Source: Candidatus Woesearchaeota archaeon (GTDB lineage Archaea > Nanobdellota > Nanobdellia > Woesearchaeales > JAGVZT01). From it: 6,454 nucleotides of DNA. Below the pieces are notes generated by a model. That model was not told where the DNA came from, made no database searches, and worked only from the letters and a program-made list of their open reading frames with translations. Positions within the stretch are counted from its first letter, which is position 1, and each line of letters begins with the position of its first letter. The position numbers were made by a program, and so were the translations under genes. Where the stretch lies: NCBI GenBank assembly GCA_019323665.1, contig JAHWHA010000122.1, positions 1 through 6,454 on the forward strand. The letters are read 5' to 3'. Shown piece by piece: positions 5,840 through 6,454 of this stretch.

Positions 5840-6184
5840 CTACATTGCGCAGTTTTCCCAGTGGGAATGAGATTGACTCATCCCAAAATTGAATGCAAAG
5901 CTCTCAACCAGCTTAGGTCTCTCAAGCTTGAGGAACTCGAGAAACTCCTCAGCCATACAAAAGGTGCACACATGCATCTTGCTGCCGCAGAGTATACAGG
6001 TGGTTATCTCATTGCCCAAAGAGGGCAATTTTGATATCTGCTCAATCAAAGGCATAAGGCTTATGTCCTCCACCAATGCCCATTGCAGGAGTTGACGCTC
6101 CCAGCATTCAGGGCATATTGGATTTGTTATTGCCTGCTGGCAGACTGTGCACAGCGCATCCCATTCCAGGTTTTGTTCTCTCAT
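5840..6184 (-). CDS. Small protein with two zinc-ribbon-like CxxC/CxxC modules
   Basis: A 114-residue protein with two similar halves. Module 1 has Cys12-xx-Cys15, eight residues, Cys24-xx-Cys27, then a helix WERQLLQWAL. Module 2 has Cys63-xx-Cys66, six residues, Cys73-xx-Cys76, then AEEFLEFLK. Each probably binds one zinc through four cysteines. The tail (SQSHSHWENCAM) holds two more histidines and a cysteine. No enzyme motif is seen; a nucleic-acid or protein-binding adaptor role is possible but unsupported. I recall similar 'TNPICPEC' proteins in DPANN archaea. ATG6184 is the first start codon after an in-frame TGA upstream (around 6224-6226) but has no clear ribosome site, so the start is less certain than the frame. 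Confidence 0.78.
   Translation of the reverse strand: MREQNLEWDALCTVCQQAITNPICPECWERQLLQWALVEDISLMPLIEQISKLPSLGNEITTCILCGSKMHVCTFCMAEEFLEFLKLERPKLVESFAFNFGMSQSHSHWENCAM
5862..5885. repeat. Inverted repeat just past the Nudix stop, inside the zinc-ribbon gene
   Basis: TGGGAATGAG, loop ATTGA, CTCATCCCA: nine pairs with one bulged A. A second overlapping arm, TTCCCA at 5855-5860, could pair with TGGGAA (5862-5867) instead. It lies 24 bases after the Nudix stop, so it may form the 3' end of that message, but no T run follows. It also codes for the end of the opposing protein. Confidence 0.45.
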
Positions 6185-6204
6185 CTTTTTGGAAGTAGCT
6201 CTTG

Positions 6205-6260
6205 CCTGGGTTATACAATCCGAGAATCAAGACAAACACATCAGATTTGTAGAACCCAGG
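6205..6260. repeat. Inverted repeat in the upstream region of the zinc-ribbon gene
   Basis: CCTGGGTT (6205-6212) pairs perfectly with AACCCAGG (6253-6260); after one mismatch TACAA (6214-6218) pairs with TTGTA (6247-6251). The result is a 13-pair stem closing a loop of about 28 bases. On the minus strand it would be a leader hairpin ending 20 bases before the ATG at 6184. Confidence 0.5.
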
Positions 6261-6395
6261 TGTTGAGCTCACATATCTTTTGTGTCTGTGGTTGGATAAT
6301 CAATCACGCCACACAGACCAATGACTGTGAAGATGCAATTCAGATTCCTCACATGGTTTGTGTGGTAATTCATATAACTATTAAGACAAGACTCT

Positions 6396-6411
6396 TATTT
6401 ATATATCTTTT
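6396..6411 (-). promoter_or_regulatory. Candidate BRE/TATA promoter for the zinc-ribbon gene or a leader RNA
   Basis: On the minus strand the sequence is AAAA then GATATATAAATA, like the other promoters here. The predicted start near 6372 would give a leader of about 190 bases before ATG6184, long for this window. The 6185-6454 stretch otherwise holds the hairpin at 6205-6260, a shorter one near 6284-6318 (GTCTGTG/CACAGAC), and no convincing gene. Confidence 0.45.
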
Positions 6412-6422
6412 GGGAAAATCCC

Positions 6423-6434
6423 GGAAAATTTTCC
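6423..6434 (+). promoter_or_regulatory. 12-bp palindrome between divergent promoters
   Basis: GGAAAATTTTCC is a perfect inverted repeat. Directly before it lies GGGAAAATCCC (6412-6422), which repeats the GGAAAAT unit. The pair sits between the minus-strand TATA box (6396-6407) and a plus-strand one at the window end, a fitting place for a regulator site. Confidence 0.4.
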
Positions 6435-6442
6435 AACTTTCT

Positions 6443-6454
6443 CAAGATTTATAT
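6443..6454 (+). promoter_or_regulatory. Start of a BRE/TATA promoter for a gene beyond the window
   Basis: CAAGA followed by TTTATAT at the window edge fits the local promoter pattern, so a plus-strand gene probably starts within a few tens of bases after the window. Only part of the box may be visible. Confidence 0.4.

Noticed and set aside
6023..6276. Minus-strand frame of about 54 codons (GTG start, includes FVLILGLYNPGKSYFQ) overlapping the beginning of the zinc-ribbon gene
   Set aside because: It overlaps the better-supported cysteine-rich gene out of frame, has no ribosome site and shows no family motif beyond hydrophobic residues. It is probably chance.
6269..6352. Minus-strand 27-codon frame starting GTG near the predicted transcription start
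   Set aside because: Too short and without a ribosome site or recognisable family; it cannot be told from chance, though a leader peptide is not excluded.
6185..6454. tRNA, RNase P RNA, SRP RNA or box C/D guide RNA
   Set aside because: No cloverleaf, T-loop, P RNA core or paired C (RTGATGA) and D (CTGA) boxes at workable spacing were found; only generic hairpins are seen.
1..6454. Mobile element or CRISPR array
   Set aside because: No transposase, integrase, terminal repeats or regularly spaced direct repeats are visible.

Overview
The window looks archaeal. It carries a clamp-loader small subunit (rfcS), an archaeal-type single PRC-barrel protein, and promoters of the BRE/TATA form (purine-rich stretch followed by TTTAAATA, TTTATATA or similar). 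Several TATA boxes lie only about 26-28 bases from the start codon, implying leaderless mRNAs, while other genes have a GGTG- or GGAGG-type ribosome site. Tight packing and several small proteins of a kind I associate from memory with DPANN archaea (Woesearchaeota/Pacearchaeota-like) suggest such a genome. That lineage guess is inference; the archaeal call is firm.

Layout: (1) 1-1684, plus strand: two tandem paralogous secreted proteins, the first cut by the window edge, the second a lipoprotein; each has two predicted beta-sandwich modules and the same six cysteines. A T-rich terminator follows. (2) 1759-3069, minus strand: rfcS, and upstream of it a PRC-barrel protein, each with its own promoter. 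(3) 3208-3832, plus strand: a two-gene unit of small membrane proteins, the second with an internal duplication. (4) 3834-4046, minus strand: a 70-residue acidic-tailed protein whose stop codon is one base from that of the membrane gene. (5) 4191-5363, plus strand: a NifS/IscS-type cysteine desulfurase with a perfect 18-bp palindrome between TATA box and start codon, and an in-frame TAA that cuts off a recognisable 31-residue family C-terminus. (6) 5412-5837, plus strand: a Nudix hydrolase from a leaderless promoter. (7) 5840-6184, minus strand: a small double zinc-ribbon protein, followed upstream by 270 bases with a hairpin, a probable minus-strand promoter, a 12-bp palindrome and the start of a plus-strand promoter for a gene beyond the window.

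The genes do not form one pathway: they cover replication, Fe-S/sulfur supply, nucleotide clean-up, cell surface and membrane. No mobile element, CRISPR array, tRNA or rRNA was seen. The most notable observations are the broken desulfurase reading frame, the palindrome in its promoter, the conserved six-cysteine pattern of the paralogous surface proteins, and the internally duplicated membrane protein.
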